A stretch of DNA of 64,000 nt from Conchocele bisecta (GCA_029237695.1 CM055269.1:33713175-33777174), one strand, 5' to 3'. Shown: positions 43,951 through 57,900, counted from the first letter of the stretch. The notes: generated by a model from the sequence alone, not told the origin. Numbers and translations: made by a program.

Positions 43951-44172
43951 ACTGTGGCCGTGACTGCAGAAATGGGGCTCATGGCATTTGTGGCCAGTGT
44001 AGCTCCTGATCAAATAGCACATTCTTGTCCTCTATTAAAAATCTATATTGCTTGTTAGAAGCAAGTTGTGTGTTTCATTGATTGAATGGTGAACAGTGCA
44101 GATCCTGATCAGAATGTGCGGATGCACATGCTGATCTGGATCTACACTGATCAATTTCTCCAGTCACAGCTA
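43951..44172. mobile_element. Foldback repeat family B, complete copy
   Basis: GTGGCCGTGACTGCAGAAAT at the left and TTTCTCCAGTCACAGCTAC at the right. Inner arms carry GATCCTGATCAGAATGTG and GATCTGGATCTACACTGATC. Confidence 0.7.
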
Positions 44173-44320
44173 CATATATGAACTTGTGGCATGTTAAAGA
44201 TACTCGTACAAATATGAGGATGTACAGAACAATCGGTGTTTCAAAGACTTTCTGAAGTTCAAAATGGTCATGCAACGTCATGATACTGATGCCATGAGAA
44301 GTGTGTGCGCAATATGTTCA

Positions 44321-44557
44321 TGGGGCCGTTTTACTAAACTTTGTACGACTATAATCTTCGTACGTTTAGGATAGTCTTTAAATTTCACACTAACAATGTT
44401 TTCTTGTAAACAATTATTGGATTTACATTTAATGAGCATAGGCTGCATATGCAGCCTATGCTCAATAAATGTAAATCCATCAATTGGAATTTCCATACGA
44501 TTCTAAATTTGCACTTACAAACATTCTAGCCGTACAAAGTTTACTGAAACGACCCCC
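44321..44557. mobile_element. Foldback MITE family A, copy 12
   Basis: TGGGGCCGTTTTACTAAAC is mirrored by GTTTACTGAAACGACCCCC. The full inner palindrome is present. Confidence 0.85.
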
Positions 44558-45109
44558 ATATGTCTACACATATCAAGTATCCAACTATTTAAGAAACTCT
44601 TCAACTTGCGTTAATGCTGTGACTGGTTGCGGAAATGGTAAAAGTTTTTTGATGCAGGAAACGGCTAAGTCTTTAAGTGACCTTGCTGTTAACAAGGTTA
44701 ATGTCATGTTAATGGTGTTATTTATGTGTGACACAGGTTTGCATGTATCAAGTGTACAACTATTTAAGCAATCAAGTAAAATTTAAGCTGTGATTTATTA
44801 CACAATGTGGAAACAACATTTTGATGCAAGTGCTAAGAAAAGATGGGTGGACAGTACACATAGCAAGAGCTGTAGGAGAACAGCATAGCTCGACTACGAG
44901 GGTGTCGATGTACACATAGCTTGACAAAGAAGGTGGCTGCGGCCTACATAAAAACCTTAACCAAGGTTGACTAAAAACATTAACCAATGGAAACTAGAAA
45001 TGTGGCCTGTCGGCACACGAATACCCCCACTGGCAGCCAAAGAAAACGAGGCATTTTTGATCATAAGCCATTTAGCCGAGCGTTAAGGTTTCAAACGCAT
45101 CAAGTCTGT

Positions 45110-46350
45110 GACCTTGACCCTGGGCATAGTGTGATAATCCATGCATCGGTGTAGAAGGTATAGAGCGGAAGGGAATTTCAATAGGTTTGACCTTTGACCT
45201 TCAAATATGACCTTGACCTTGGACGTAGGTGCGTGGTCATTGATCGAGACACACCTTCTCATCCTGAGAAACATTTGTGCCAAGGCATTTGATAATCCAT
45301 GCATCGGTGTAGATGATATAGAGCGGAAGGGAATTTCAATAGGTTTGACCTTTGACCTTCAACTGTGACCTTGACCTTGGACGTAGGTGCGTGGTTATTG
45401 ATCGGGACACACCTTCTCATCACGAGAAACATTTGTACCAAGCCATTTGATAATCCATGCATCGGTGTAGAAGACATAGAGAGGAAGGGAAGTTCAATAG
45501 GTTTGACCTTTGACTTTCAACAGTGACCTTTACCTTGGACGTAGGTGCGTGGTTATTGATCGCGACACACCTTCTCATCGTGAGAAACATTTGTGCCAAG
45601 CCATTTGGGAATTTCAATACCATTTGAAGCTTTCAACTGACCTTGACCTTGGATGTAGGCGTGGTTATTGACCGCGACACACTCATCAGAAACTGTGCCA
45701 ACCATTGAATTTCAATATTTTTTACCTTGAGTTCAACTGTGACCTTGACCTTGGATGTAGTGCGGTTATTGACCGCGACACACCTTCTCATCCTGAGAAA
45801 CATTTGTGCCAAGGCATTTGATAATCCATGCATCGGTGTAGAAGATATAGAGCGGAAGGGAATTTCAATAGGTTTGACCTTTGACCTTCAACTGTGACCT
45901 TGACCTTGGACGTAGGTGCGTGGTTATTGATTGTGACACACCTTCTCAACATGAGAAACATCTGTGCCAAGCCATTTGATAATCCATGCATCGGTGTAGA
46001 AGATATAGAGCGGAAGGGAATTTCCATAGGTTTGACCTTCAACTGTGACCTTGAACGTAGGTGCGTGGTTAGCAATTTGATAATCCATGCATCAGTGTAG
46101 AAGATATAGAGCGGAAGGGAATTTCAATAGGTTTGACCTTTGACCTTCAACTGTGACCTTGACCTTGGACGTAGGTGCGTGGTTATTGATGGCGACACAC
46201 CTTCTCATCATGAGAAACATTTGTGCCAAGCCATTTGATAATCCATGCATCGGTGTAGAAGATATAGAGCGGAAGGGAATTTCAATAAGGTAGTTTGACC
46301 TTTGACCTTCAACAGTGACCTTGACCTTGGATGTAGATGCGATGGTTTTC
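45110..46350. repeat. Tandem array, unit 158 bp, rich in TGACCT motifs
   Basis: About eight units. ACGTAGGTGCGTGG recurs at 45223, 45381 and 45539, a period of 158. Units share AATCCATGCATCGGTGTAGA and TTTGACCTTTGACCTTCAAC followed by TGTGACCTTGACCTTGG. Two central units are internally deleted (45620-45780). Confidence 0.85.
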
Positions 46351-46429
46351 CACGTATGGTTGCTGTAGGCCCAGGAGTATTCCATATACAAGCTTGAGTA
46401 AAAAACGTAACCAAGGGGAGATAACTAAG

Positions 46430-47795
46430 TAATCCAAGGATAAAAGTAGGTCAAGGTGAAATATAGGTCAGGGATTATTGATGTACATCACTAGGAGATG
46501 AAGTTGTCCAAGTATGGTTGATGTAGGAGATGAAGTTGTCCCAGTAATGGTTGATGAGGCCAGAATATCCATACAAGCTTGACTATAAACATTAACCAAG
46601 TAATTCAAGGTTAAATGTAAGGTGAAGTAAAATAAAGGTCAGGGGTTATTGATGTACATCCATATGAGAAAAAGTTATCCAAGTATGGTGTCTGTATGCA
46701 CAATAGTATTCCATCTACAAGCTTGACTAAAAACCTTAACCAAGGTTGAGTAAAAACCTTAACCAAGGGGAATTAAGTAAGTAATTTAAGGTTAAATGTA
46801 GGTCAAGGTCAAATATAGGTCAGGGGTTGTTGATGTACATCACTAGGAGATGAAGTTGTCCAAGTATGGTTGGTGTAGGGCCAGGAGTATTCCATCTACA
46901 AGCTTGACTAAAAACGTTAACCAAGGGGAATTAAGCAATTCAAGAGGAAATGTAGGTCAAGGTCAAATATAGATCAGGGGTTGTTGATGTACATCACTAG
47001 GAGATGAAGTTGTCCAAGTATGGTGGGTGTAGGCCAGTAGTATTCCATATAGAAGGTTGACTAAAAACCTTAACCAAAAGGAAAAGGAATTAAGTAAGTA
47101 ATTGAAGAGGAAATGTAGGTGAAGGTCAAATATAGATCAGGGGTTATTGATGTACATCCCTATGAGAAAGGGTTGTCCAAGTATGGTGTCTGTATGCACA
47201 ATAGTATTCCATGTACAAGCTTGAGTAAAAACCTTAACCAAGGTTGTCTAAAAACCTTAACCAAGGTGACTTAAGTGAGTAATTGAAGAGGAAATATAGG
47301 TCAAGGTGAAATATATATCAGGGGTTGTTGATGTACATCACTAGATGAAGTTGTCCAAGTATGGTGGGTGTAGGGCCAGTAGTATTCCATATACAAGCTT
47401 GACTAAAAACCTTAACCAAGGGGAATTAACTAAGTAATTCAAGAGGAAATGTAGGTCAAGGTCAAATATAGATCAGGGGTATGCACAATAGTATTCCATG
47501 TACATGTACAAGCTTGACTAAAAACCTTAACCAAGGTTGACTAAAAACCTTAACCAAGGGGAATTAACTAGGTAATTCAAGGTTAAATGTAGGTCAAGGT
47601 CAAATATAGGTCAGGGGTTGTTGATGTACATCACTAGGAGATGAAGTTGTCCAAGTATGGTGGGTGTAGGGCCAGGAGTATTCCATATACAAGCTTGACT
47701 AAAAACCTTAACCAAGGGGAATTAATTAAGTAATTCAAGAGGAAATGTAGGTCAAGGTCAAATATAGATCAGGGGTTATTGATGTACATCAAAAT
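46430..47795. repeat. Tandem array, unit 155-180 bp
   Basis: About eight units sharing AGGTCAAGGTCAAATATAG, TTGATGTACATCACTAGGAG and AAGCTTGACTAAAAACCTTA. Length differences come from an optional extra CCTTAACCAAGGTTGACTAA block. Confidence 0.85.
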
Positions 47796-48124
47796 TTCAG
47801 ATTTTCATCTCCCCTTGGCGGCCATTTTCAATGTTAGCACTCTGTATCATTGTCCACGCAATAAATCAATTTCTATTTGACCGATCTTAACCAAATGATG
47901 TAAACATGTTTATCACGGCACGATGAAGAAGCCTATTTTTACGGACTCTGTTTCCTTGTCCACGCAATAATTCAAGTTCAACTTGACAGATATAACTAAA
48001 TTCGGTATACACGTTTTACACGTCAAGATGAAGATGAAGATGAAGATGCCTCCATGGGAGTATATTGTGACCTTCGGCACTCCTGTTTTTATTAGAGCCA
48101 CAAGAAAAGAACAACTACCTTAAA

Positions 48125-48487
48125 CACAGGAACTCTAAAAACATATTTAAATGTAAGTACTTTGTCATCAAATACAAAAAATTCACGGCCCTCCGCAAAA
48201 AAATTATTTGATCAAATTCAATCAATTTTTTATTTATTGTCCTAAAAATAGTTTTAAAATAATTTTTGAATTTGTGGACCGATTTTCAAAATAAAACTTT
48301 TGCTTTCTTAGTTACATCATGTCCAAGCTATATCTCACCAGGTTTCGTTCAGTTCAAATGTTTCCATTTTCGACCAGGAAACTTCCCACTTTCCCCCCCG
48401 TGTTAAATTCCCATAGGAAAATCGTTTTTTCGCAAAAAAAAAAAAAAAAAAAAAAAAGTTCATCGGCAACAAAACGTGGAACAGACA
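48125..48487. mobile_element. Foldback family F, copy 3, with poly-A run
   Basis: Reverse-oriented phrases AGTTACATCATGTCCAAGC and ATCACCAGGTTTCG-like sequence. An A run at 48437-48458; right end CGGCAACAAAACGTGGAACA. Confidence 0.5.
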
Positions 48488-48535
48488 GTATAATTAGAAT
48501 CTATAAAACATTTCTGATGCCATTATCTATCAAAA

Positions 48536-48751
48536 GGCCGTTTCACTAAACTTCGTACGACTAAAATGTTTGTAAGTGCAAAATTATGATTTTCACATTA
48601 ACAATGTTTTCTTGTAAACAATCATTGGATTTACATTTATTGAACATAGGCTGCATATAAATGTAAATCCTATAATTGAAATTTACAGACCATTCTAAAT
48701 TTGCACTTACGGACATTTTAGTCGTACGAAGATTTAGTGAAATGGGCCCCT
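48536..48751. mobile_element. Foldback MITE family A, copy 13
   Basis: Left end AGGCCGTTTCACTAAAC, right end GTGAAATGGGCCCCTG. It lies only about 17 bp downstream of the splice donor of the xanthine dehydrogenase exon at 48774-48941. Confidence 0.85.
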
Positions 48752-48773
48752 GAAGCACTCTATATCAACTCAC

Positions 48774-48941
48774 CATTTCTGTGAACTGGTCTTTACAGGC
48801 CATCCGGATCCTCTCCGGGGTTGCAGGGCTGTCCAGTCGGAAGTTCCCATCATACCCCGCGTCGGCTCGCGCAGACAAAATGGCCTCCTTCGCGGCGAAG
48901 AACACGGAGGCTGACAGAAACAACGGTGGTTCTCCTATCGC
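48774..48941 (-). CDS. XDH: XDH exon (AIGEPPLF exon)
   Basis: 56 codons, [20 protein letters not shown] through [20 protein letters not shown]. The GEPPLF segment carries the Gly-Glu pair whose Glu is the catalytic base of the molybdenum site in this family. Acceptor CCAG at 48945-48942; donor GTGAGT follows ATG. Phase 0 at both ends. Confidence 0.9.
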
Positions 48942-51900
48942 CTGGTCGTGAATCATAAAGGGAAATAAGTTTGTTGGACATCTCAGTTTTGGAAGGAGCT
49001 CTCATGGAGTCAGCCCCCTTTTTCCGTTGATCCCTTCAATTGTGATTTTTTACCTTCGGACACCTGCGTAATTTCATGAAATTTGTTTACAAAATTTACA
49101 ATATTTTCCGTAAATGGCAGCAAAAGCTGACAAAAGTTTCAGAGTACATGCGGTAATATGTACTCTGAAAATCTTGTAAACTTTTGACTTTATTTATTAA
49201 ATAAATTGTAAATTGTGTAAACATATTTAAAGAAGTTCCGCAGATGTCCAAAGGTAAACAATCACATGGCCTGTCTCAATTGTTCTTAACAAAATGTTTG
49301 CTTTTTCAGGTGAATGAGTGCATGCTTATGAAAAAGCTATGTTCTTGAAATTTGTAATTAAAATCAATTTTGTGTGATTGGCTGAAACTGAACCCAGCTA
49401 AGCGCAACCACACAAACATCCTGCTTTCAATTCCGACTACGAGAACACACTCAGAAAGATTTATATGTGGATGAGACTGGAGTAATGGAGCTTATGGGAT
49501 TTGTGACCAGTGTAGCTCCTGGTCAAATAGCACACTCCTATGGCATTCTAGAGTGCTTGTTAGAAGCATGACGGGTGTGAAATTGATGAAATGGCAATCA
49601 GTGCAGATCCTGATCAGACTGTGCGGATGCACAGGCTGATCTGGATCTACACTGGTCGTAAAAACCTATAAGCCCCATTTCTCTAGTCACAGAAACATAA
49701 AAAATGTTGTATTCTCAGAAACGTCAACAACAACAACAATATAGTCAATCGTGATCAACATTTGAACTCCCAACTCCTTACATAAAGCTTGGTAGATGCA
49801 TAAGGCCATATCACGTTGTTTCTCTGTTAAGCATCCACGTGTGGGTAGGTTTTGAGAGTGGTTCTTTAAAAAAACAAACACACTGTGCATGCTATTTAAA
49901 ACTGTTTTCTGGTGAAGTAATAGGACAACTGATTGCGGACTTGTCCAAGGTTTAAATCCGTTTACACTTTAAATTTACACTTAAAAATAAGTTTAATCAC
50001 TGTATTTTCTTAATTTTTTTTAAGTTTGCTGGCGGCAATTTAAATTCATGTTAAAAACTTCCTCAACCCTTTGCACACTGCAAAGGGTTGAGGAAGTTTT
50101 TAACTTAAATTTACCTTTTTTTGAAGGCTTTGAATGTTTTTACTGAATACAGAGGTAGATTTTGAACATCTGGGGCCCGTTTCACTAAACTTTGTACGAC
50201 TAAAATGTTCGTAAGTGCAAATTTAGGATCATCTGGAAATTTAAATCGATGGATTTACATTTATTGTGCATATGCTGCAAATGCAGCCTATGCTCAATAA
50301 ATGTAAATCCAATAATTGTTTACGAGAAAACAATGTAAATGTGAAATTGTTAAATTGAGGGAACGAATTGTCATTTTGTGGGAACGAATTGTTAATTCGA
50401 GGGAAAGAATTGTTATATCATGTAAACAAATTATTAATTGAGGGAACAAATTTTGTTAATTAATTAATAAAAAAAATCCATGTCCTTTGCGGGGCTCCGT
50501 ACCACTCAAAGCCGCGCTCAACTCCAGTGACTCACCGGAGTTGAGAATAAAACATGCTCTAAATAGTTTTTTATGACCTGGTTTCTTATGTACACAGAAA
50601 GCATAATTTGTAACAAATATAATTCACTTATTATCAGTTTGTTTCTCAAAATCAATTGTGGTCACAAATTTTACCATCATTCACGTGTTAGGTATCACTG
50701 TGCTAAATATAGTACACATCGGCCAGGGGGTATGCTTTAGTAGTCCGGTATAAAAAAATAGTGCAGACGTTTTGAGGCCACAGACCCAGTTTGCTTGTAT
50801 ATCCTGATCCATTACAGCCCAATTTTACTTGAGAAACATGTTGGGGTGTTTTTAACACCAGTTTCCAGCATATTTCTAGCATTTAAAAGAAATTACTGAG
50901 CCTGCTTGTCACGTGATGTGAACACTACGTCACATGACACTTTGATGATAAACAATATGGCGGACAGGACAATGTTGAAATTTTCTTTCTTAGGAGTAAG
51001 TGAACATATTGTTTAATTAGTGAAAATCCGGTGCAGACAGGTTGCAGGTTATGAACAGGTAGGTTCCACAGCATCCATACGAATAGTGAAAGTGTGAGAG
51101 AATGGCCATATTTGGAGGAATCGGTTAAGTTGTATAGTAAAACTAATTGGTGGTTGCTAGCCTACAAGTACCGGTAATTAATTGTGAACATATCCAGATT
51201 TCAAACATTGGATGTCGCTACGTGATATTTTCGTATTAAGGTTAGTTCAAGTTGAGCACGTTTCTGAGACGAATACAATTAAAGTTCTATAACCATTGGC
51301 CTGGTTGAATGACTGGAATATTGTGCTTCACATAAAGCAGTTTGATTGGATGAGCCTGAGTTGAACTACAGCTGAGGCTCAGACAATCAAATTGCTTGAT
51401 TTCGAGTTGGTATTGCCACTAGCTGTTCAGAAACGTTGATAATCTGGGCAAAATTAATGCAAGTCGTTGAGTACCTTAGACGAGTACACGGCCCTCTCAT
51501 TGACACTGCCCTTCAGCAGGGAGACGTTGAATTCGATGGGAATGTCCCGAAACCCCGGGATCTTGTAGGTGCCCGGGCCCCGGGTATACAGGAACCCCTG
51601 GGTGGACACCTTCTGTTGCTCCATCATCATCATACCATAACCCTAGGGCGATATCAATACATGATAACCATACGGCGATATCAATACATTAAGCACAGCT
51701 CCAGATAGGCTTTGGATCTGTAGCCGATTTCACCAAAATTGCTAAGCATACTTATCTAGCTAATTGCTAAGCATACTTATCTAGCTAAGTATACCGGTGT
51801 AACAGGAAATCTCCCCCCCTGGAAATCTCCCCCCCCCCCCAGGGGGAAGATTTCCAGGCTTAAGCCTAGGAAATATTCCCCACCCCCCCGCCTGGAAATT

Positions 51901-54900
51901 CTCCCCCACCCCATCACCACCTTCACAGACACTGTCCACAAAACTTTTAATGTATTTTCATATACATTGTTGATATTGTGCTCAGGAGCATACAAAATGC
52001 ACACGCTAGAACCAGTCTGTTGGTAACAGAGGACGTAATATCCCTACATGTATACCCAACTAACACAGTCATAATGTATGTCTGCTTGTGGAGAAGTATG
52101 TGAATAGGCGAGGCAGTATTTTCTATTAAAGAGCTCTGCAATTTAGTATACCTATACATAGACAATATAGTGGTGGTGGGGCGGTAGAGATTCTATTTAC
52201 CGGTATATGCAATAATTCCCCATTACCGTACCATAACTATTATGTATGTTGGCTGGTAGAGAGTTCTCTAGGTTAAATCTCTACCATAGCTGCATATGAT
52301 TGGTATAAATGTATAGCACAATGGTGGGGGTGGGTTCTAGAAAAATTAAATAAAAAACAGTATATCTGTGTAGAACAGCAAGCATGTGGCATGTATTGGT
52401 GTGGGGGGGGGGGAGATTTTCCTAGGAAATATTCCCCCCCCCCCCACCATCTACCATATGCATAATGGATATGGACGTCTCTTTGTAGACAAGAACAGCC
52501 CACGATTGGGGGAGTATTTCTGATGAAACAAAATAATGTATGTTGGTGTAGAACAGAGCATGTGCCTTGTATTGGTGGGGGGGGTGGGGGGGGAGATTTT
52601 CCTAGGAAATATACCCCCCACCGCCATCTACCATATGCAAAGTTGATGTGATTGTCTCTTTATAGAGAAGAATAGCAGGTGATTGCAGGAGTATTTCTGA
52701 TGAAATGTATGTTGGTGTAGAACAGATAGCATTTGGCATGTATTGAGGGAGAGGGGGGGAGATTTTCCTAGGAAATATCCCCCCCCCCCAAACCATCTAC
52801 CATATGCATAGCGGATGTGAATGTCTCTTTGTAGACAAGAATAGCCTACGATTGGGCGAGTATTTCTGATGAAATGAAATGTATGTTGGTGTAAAATGGA
52901 TAGCATTTGGCATGTATTTAGGGAGGGGGGGGGGAGATTTTCCTAGGAAATATTCCCCCCCGCCATCATCTACCATAAGCATAGTGGACGTGGACATCTC
53001 TTTGTAGACAAGAATAGCCCACGATTGGGGGAAATATTTCTGATGAAACAAAATAATGTATGTTGGTGTAGAACAGACAGCATGTACCATGTATTGGTGG
53101 GGGGGGGGGGAGATTTTCCTAGGAAATATCCCCCCCACCATCTACCATATGCAAAGTGGATGTGATTGTCTCTTTGTAGAGAAGAATAGCAGGTGATTGA
53201 GGGAGTATTTCTGATGAAATGAAATGTATGTTGGTTTAGAACAGACAGCAGGTGGCATGTATTGGTGGGAGGGAGGGGAGATTTTCCTAGGAAATCTCCC
53301 CCCCACCCACCAATATATGCCACATGCTATCTGTTCTACACCAACATACATTATTTCATCAAAAATACTCCCCCAATCGTGGTATATTTTTGTTTACAAA
53401 GGAGACAACCACATCCGCTATGCATATGGTAGTGGTTGGGGGGGATATTTCTAGGAAAATCTCCCCCCCATCCCTACGGATTACATGCCAAATGCTATCT
53501 GTTCTACACCAACATACTTTATTTCATCATGTATAAGCGGGAGGGGGGGTTATTATTGTCTACAAAGAGACATTCACATCGCTATGCATATGGTAGATGG
53601 TTGGGGGGGGGATATTTAAGGGATAAATCTCCACCATCATGGGTTGAGTTTTTCTTGTCTACAAAGAGACATCCACCATCGCTATGCTATGGTAGTTTGG
53701 TTGGGGGGGGATTGGGAATATTTCCTAGGAAACATCTCCAACCCCTCCTCAATACAATGCCAAATGCTATTCTGTTCTACACACTTACATATTTATTTCA
53801 TCATGAGGGAGGGTGGAGGTTGTTCTTGTCTTCAAAGAGACATTCACATCCGCTATGCAGTTAGGTAGATGGTTGGGGGGGGGAATATTTCCTAGGAAAA
53901 TCTCCCCCCCACCACAATACATGAAACATGCTACCTGTTCTACACCAACATACTTAGTTCATCAGAAATAACTCCCCCAATCATGGGTTATTCTTGTCTA
54001 CCAAAACAGACATCCACATCCGCTACAAAGAACATTCCACATCCCCGGCTATGCATATGGTAGTTTGGTTGGGGGGGGAATATTTCCTAGGTTAAAACCC
54101 CCCCCTCTCCCCCCCCCAAAACAATACATGCATGCTTATCTGTTCTACACCAACATGACAACCACCATACATCATAGGTAGGGAGGGGGGGTTATTCTTG
54201 CTACAAAAGAACCTTCACATCCGATGCTTATGGTTATGGTTGGGGGGGAATTTTCCTTAAGGAAAATCTCCCCCCCCCCACCAATACATGCCACTGCTAA
54301 ACCTGTTCCTACACCAACATTACAATTATTTCATCCAGAAATTACTCCCCCCAATCATGGGTTAGTTCTTGTCTACAAAGATACAACCACATCCGCTATG
54401 CTATTTCCTATTGGGGTTGGAATATTTCCTAGGAAAATCCCTCAATACATGCCAAATGCTATCTGTTCTACACCAACATACATTATTTCATCATGAAGGG
54501 AGGGGGGGTTATTCTTGTCATGCAGAACATTCACATCCCGGGGGGTTATGCTATGGTAGTTGGTTAGGGGGGGGTTATTTTCTTAGGAAAATAAACCCCC
54601 CCCCCCCTCCCTCAATACATCCAAATGCTATCGTTTCACACCACATACCATTATTTTCATCATGAGGGAGGGGGGGTTATTCTTGTCTACAAAGAAACAT
54701 TCACATCTGCTATGCATATGGTAGATGGCTGGGGGAATATGTCCTAGGAAAATCTCTCCCCCCCCCCCCCCCACAACAATACATGCCACATGCTATCTGT
54801 TCTACACCAACATACATTATTTCATCAGAAATACTCCACCAATCGTGGGTTATTCTTGTCTACAAAGAGACAGAGACATCCACATCCGCTATGCATATTG

Positions 54901-57900
54901 CATATGGTAGTTGGTTGGGGGTGGGGGGATATTTCCTAGGAAAATCTCCCACCCCCCTCCCTCAATACATGCCAAATGCTATCTGTTCTACACCAACATA
55001 CATTATTTCATCAGAAATACTCCCCCAATCAATTGTTATTCTTGACTACAAAGAGACATCCACATTCGCTATGCATATGGTAGTTGGTTTGGGGGGGGGA
55101 ATATTTCCTGGGAAAATCTCCCCCCCCTCCCTCAATACATGCCAAATGCTATCAGTTCTACACCAACATACATTATTTCATCATGAGGGAGGAGGGGTTA
55201 TTCTTGTCTACAAAGAGGCATTCACATCCGCTATGCATATGGTAGATGGTTTTGTGGGGGGGACATTTCCTAGGAAAATCTCCCCCCCCCCCCTCTCTCC
55301 CCCTGCCAATATGCGTCACATGCTAACTGTTCTACACAAACATTTTCACTTGATCAGAAATCTTCCCCCAATCTTGTGGTATTCTTGTCTATCAAGGGAC
55401 TTACACTATGCATATGGTAGATTGGGGTGGGGTGTGATGGAGGTGATTTTTTATGTTCCCCTTTCTTATACTACCAAATGGCATACATTGTGCGTGCCTA
55501 TGTGCACATGTTTGGTGGGAAATAATTCTGCTTTGTAGCATTCAAACACAAACTTTTGGGTGGTGAATTTCCAGGGTGGGGGGGGGGGAGAATTTCCTAG
55601 GGTCGAGCCTGGAAATATCCCCCCCCCGCCCCCACCATGGGGGGGGGGGGAGAATTTCCTAGGAAATTCTTCCCCGGGGGGGGATATTTCCAGGCTCGAC
55701 CCTGGGGGGAGAATTTCAGGGGGGAGAATTTCCTGTGACACCGGTACGGTAAGCTCACCTTTAAACCTTCAATTAGGGAAGCTGTGTCTGTAGTCGATTT
55801 CACCAACATTGCAAAGTATACTTTTCTAGCAAAGTATACTTTGAGAGAATAATCATTTATTTTTCCCGAAATGCAGTATTTCACACAGAACTAACGACTG
55901 CATATATCTGATGATTAAAAGTATGAAGGATTATTATACTGAATTTATTACATTATCACAGCCAAAATGGCTGTGATAATGTGATAAATTCAGTATAATA
56001 AAATTAATAAATTCATCCTTAAATTGAAAATTTCTCTCTCAAAGTGTACTTAGCAAGATAAGTATACTTTGCAATTTTGATGAAATAGGCTACTGAAGGA
56101 TGTTATTTCCCCCCGATTTCAAATTCAACGTGTATTTTACTTTTGCACATGGATTACACATGTTCCAAATAATGTAGGGAATAAAAAGAGAGCAAAGCTG
56201 AAAAGTCCATTATTTGAGAAAAATCCCTTTCTAGCATGTCTTGGATGGTCAATTACTGTTTGTATATACAAGAAACACCTTTCTAAACAATGTACAATTC
56301 AAATATGCCCGGGTCTGAAGATTATATAATTTTGAAAGGTAAAATATATTGACATAAGATCTACGCTCTCTGAAGGCAACTAAGCATCTTTATGGATACT
56401 AGACGTTTCAGCAGCCATCTTGGATAACGTAATCATCTAATTTTGACAAAAAATGCTCCAGAGTGATTGTCTCCTCGATACATGCAACCATTCCTGCAAA
56501 ATTTCGTCAAATCGGTCTGGTGGTTCATGAAGATTCGGCTCAGGTAAGCTAAAAACTAAAAAACTTGAACATCAAATTGCAGTAAATAGAAACAAAGCTG
56601 AGATACACAATAGAAAATGGAATGGTGTACAGCTAATTTATTACAACTAATTTATTTCTTCTAACATTCTTTCCCTTAAAATATTTAGTGAAACAAAAAT
56701 TAATGCAAACATATGGTCATGTTGTTCTGTTGTTTTTTCTATGAGTATTTATCTTTTTTTTTATTTCCTCTACTTGTTTTCTCTTTATTACTGATAGTTT
56801 TAAACATATACATATACAGGCGAACCTCCCCGAACGGCCACATTTCTACAACAACATCCTCTCCGTAATAGCCGCTATTTTATATCCCAAATGGATGATT
56901 TCCTCTATATCTAACCCTTAAACTACTGAGCACAAAAATTGTCGTCTGATGTTGCTTTAGCATTCTTTCTCTATAAAAACATGTTTTGACAGCACTTTAG
57001 AATCATTTCCATTGGAAGTGATTCTAAAATGCTGCCAAAGCATGTGTTTAATGAGAATTATCAAAGAAAATAAATAAACATCAGACAACAAAATTTAATT
57101 CAGCATTAACCTCCCTACAACAGCCACCTCTCCTCAACGGCCAGTTGGCTGTTGTAGAGAGGTTGCACTGTACAAACACGTAATTTTATTTTGTGTGAGA
57201 GTGAAAAAACTATGCACTGGAAGAAAAGATGTTTTGGAGAGGCATACCCACCTGCATAAATGCGCCTTCGATCTGTCCGATATCGATGGCGGGGTTGAGA
57301 CTGGTGCCGACATCCATCACTATGTCTGTACGCAACACCTGAATCATACACAATAATATGGCAACTACATGTATGACAAGCCATCTGATTTTGATGTACC
57401 CAAGAAGCTGCGCAATATCTCATCAAATATATTTACAAACCACACAATATTTTCCGTAAATGAGGTCGAAAGTTGACAACATTTCATAGCAAATGCGGAA
57501 TTCTGGACAGGACTGGACATATTATTCCATATCGAGATCAAGGATGATGATTTAATGCTTTCATCCATATGCAGTGAAACCTTGCTTTTTGCAGCTCAAC
57601 TAAGTAAATTTCAACTTTATCACAGTATTTTCATTACTCAATTTGAAAATCAATGCGTATTTTCACATTTTGTACTCCCACTTTTGATAATAAATGAGTA
57701 TTCTGCTAAAATAAGTGCGTAAATACGTCTATACGCACCTTATCTGGAGCTCTGGGGACAATTGATATCAAATGTATATGTAGCGGTGACTGGAGAAATG
57801 AGGCTTATGGGCTTTGCAATCAGTGCAGATCCGGATCAGACTGTGCATCAATAGAGTCTGATAAGGATCTGCACTGTTCACCATTCCATCAATGAAACAT

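Larger units (their letters stand above)
51794..55744. mobile_element. TIR-bounded unit filled with a satellite that changes orientation
   Basis: Inverted ends CCGGTGTAACAGGAAAT at the left and ATTTCCTGTGACACCGG at the right, each flanked by TA, give a 3.95-kb unit inside an XDH intron. Next to the ends lie GGAAATCTCCCCCC/GGGGGGAGAATTTCC blocks. The interior is an array of roughly 180-bp units. No transposase ORF was found; ORFs of up to 251 codons inside are repeat artefacts. Confidence 0.65.

Noticed and set aside
41030..47795. Regular arrays that could suggest CRISPR
   Set aside because: Units are 155-180 bp and continuous without distinct spacers, and the context is animal nuclear DNA. 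They are satellites.
52628..53351. Several minus-strand ORFs with SPPPP/GKSPP motifs
   Set aside because: They are translated satellite units and share the same peptide because they share DNA.
54783..55538. 251-codon ORF in the satellite region
   Set aside because: It consists only of translated satellite units, and its reading frame follows the unit period rather than any protein family.
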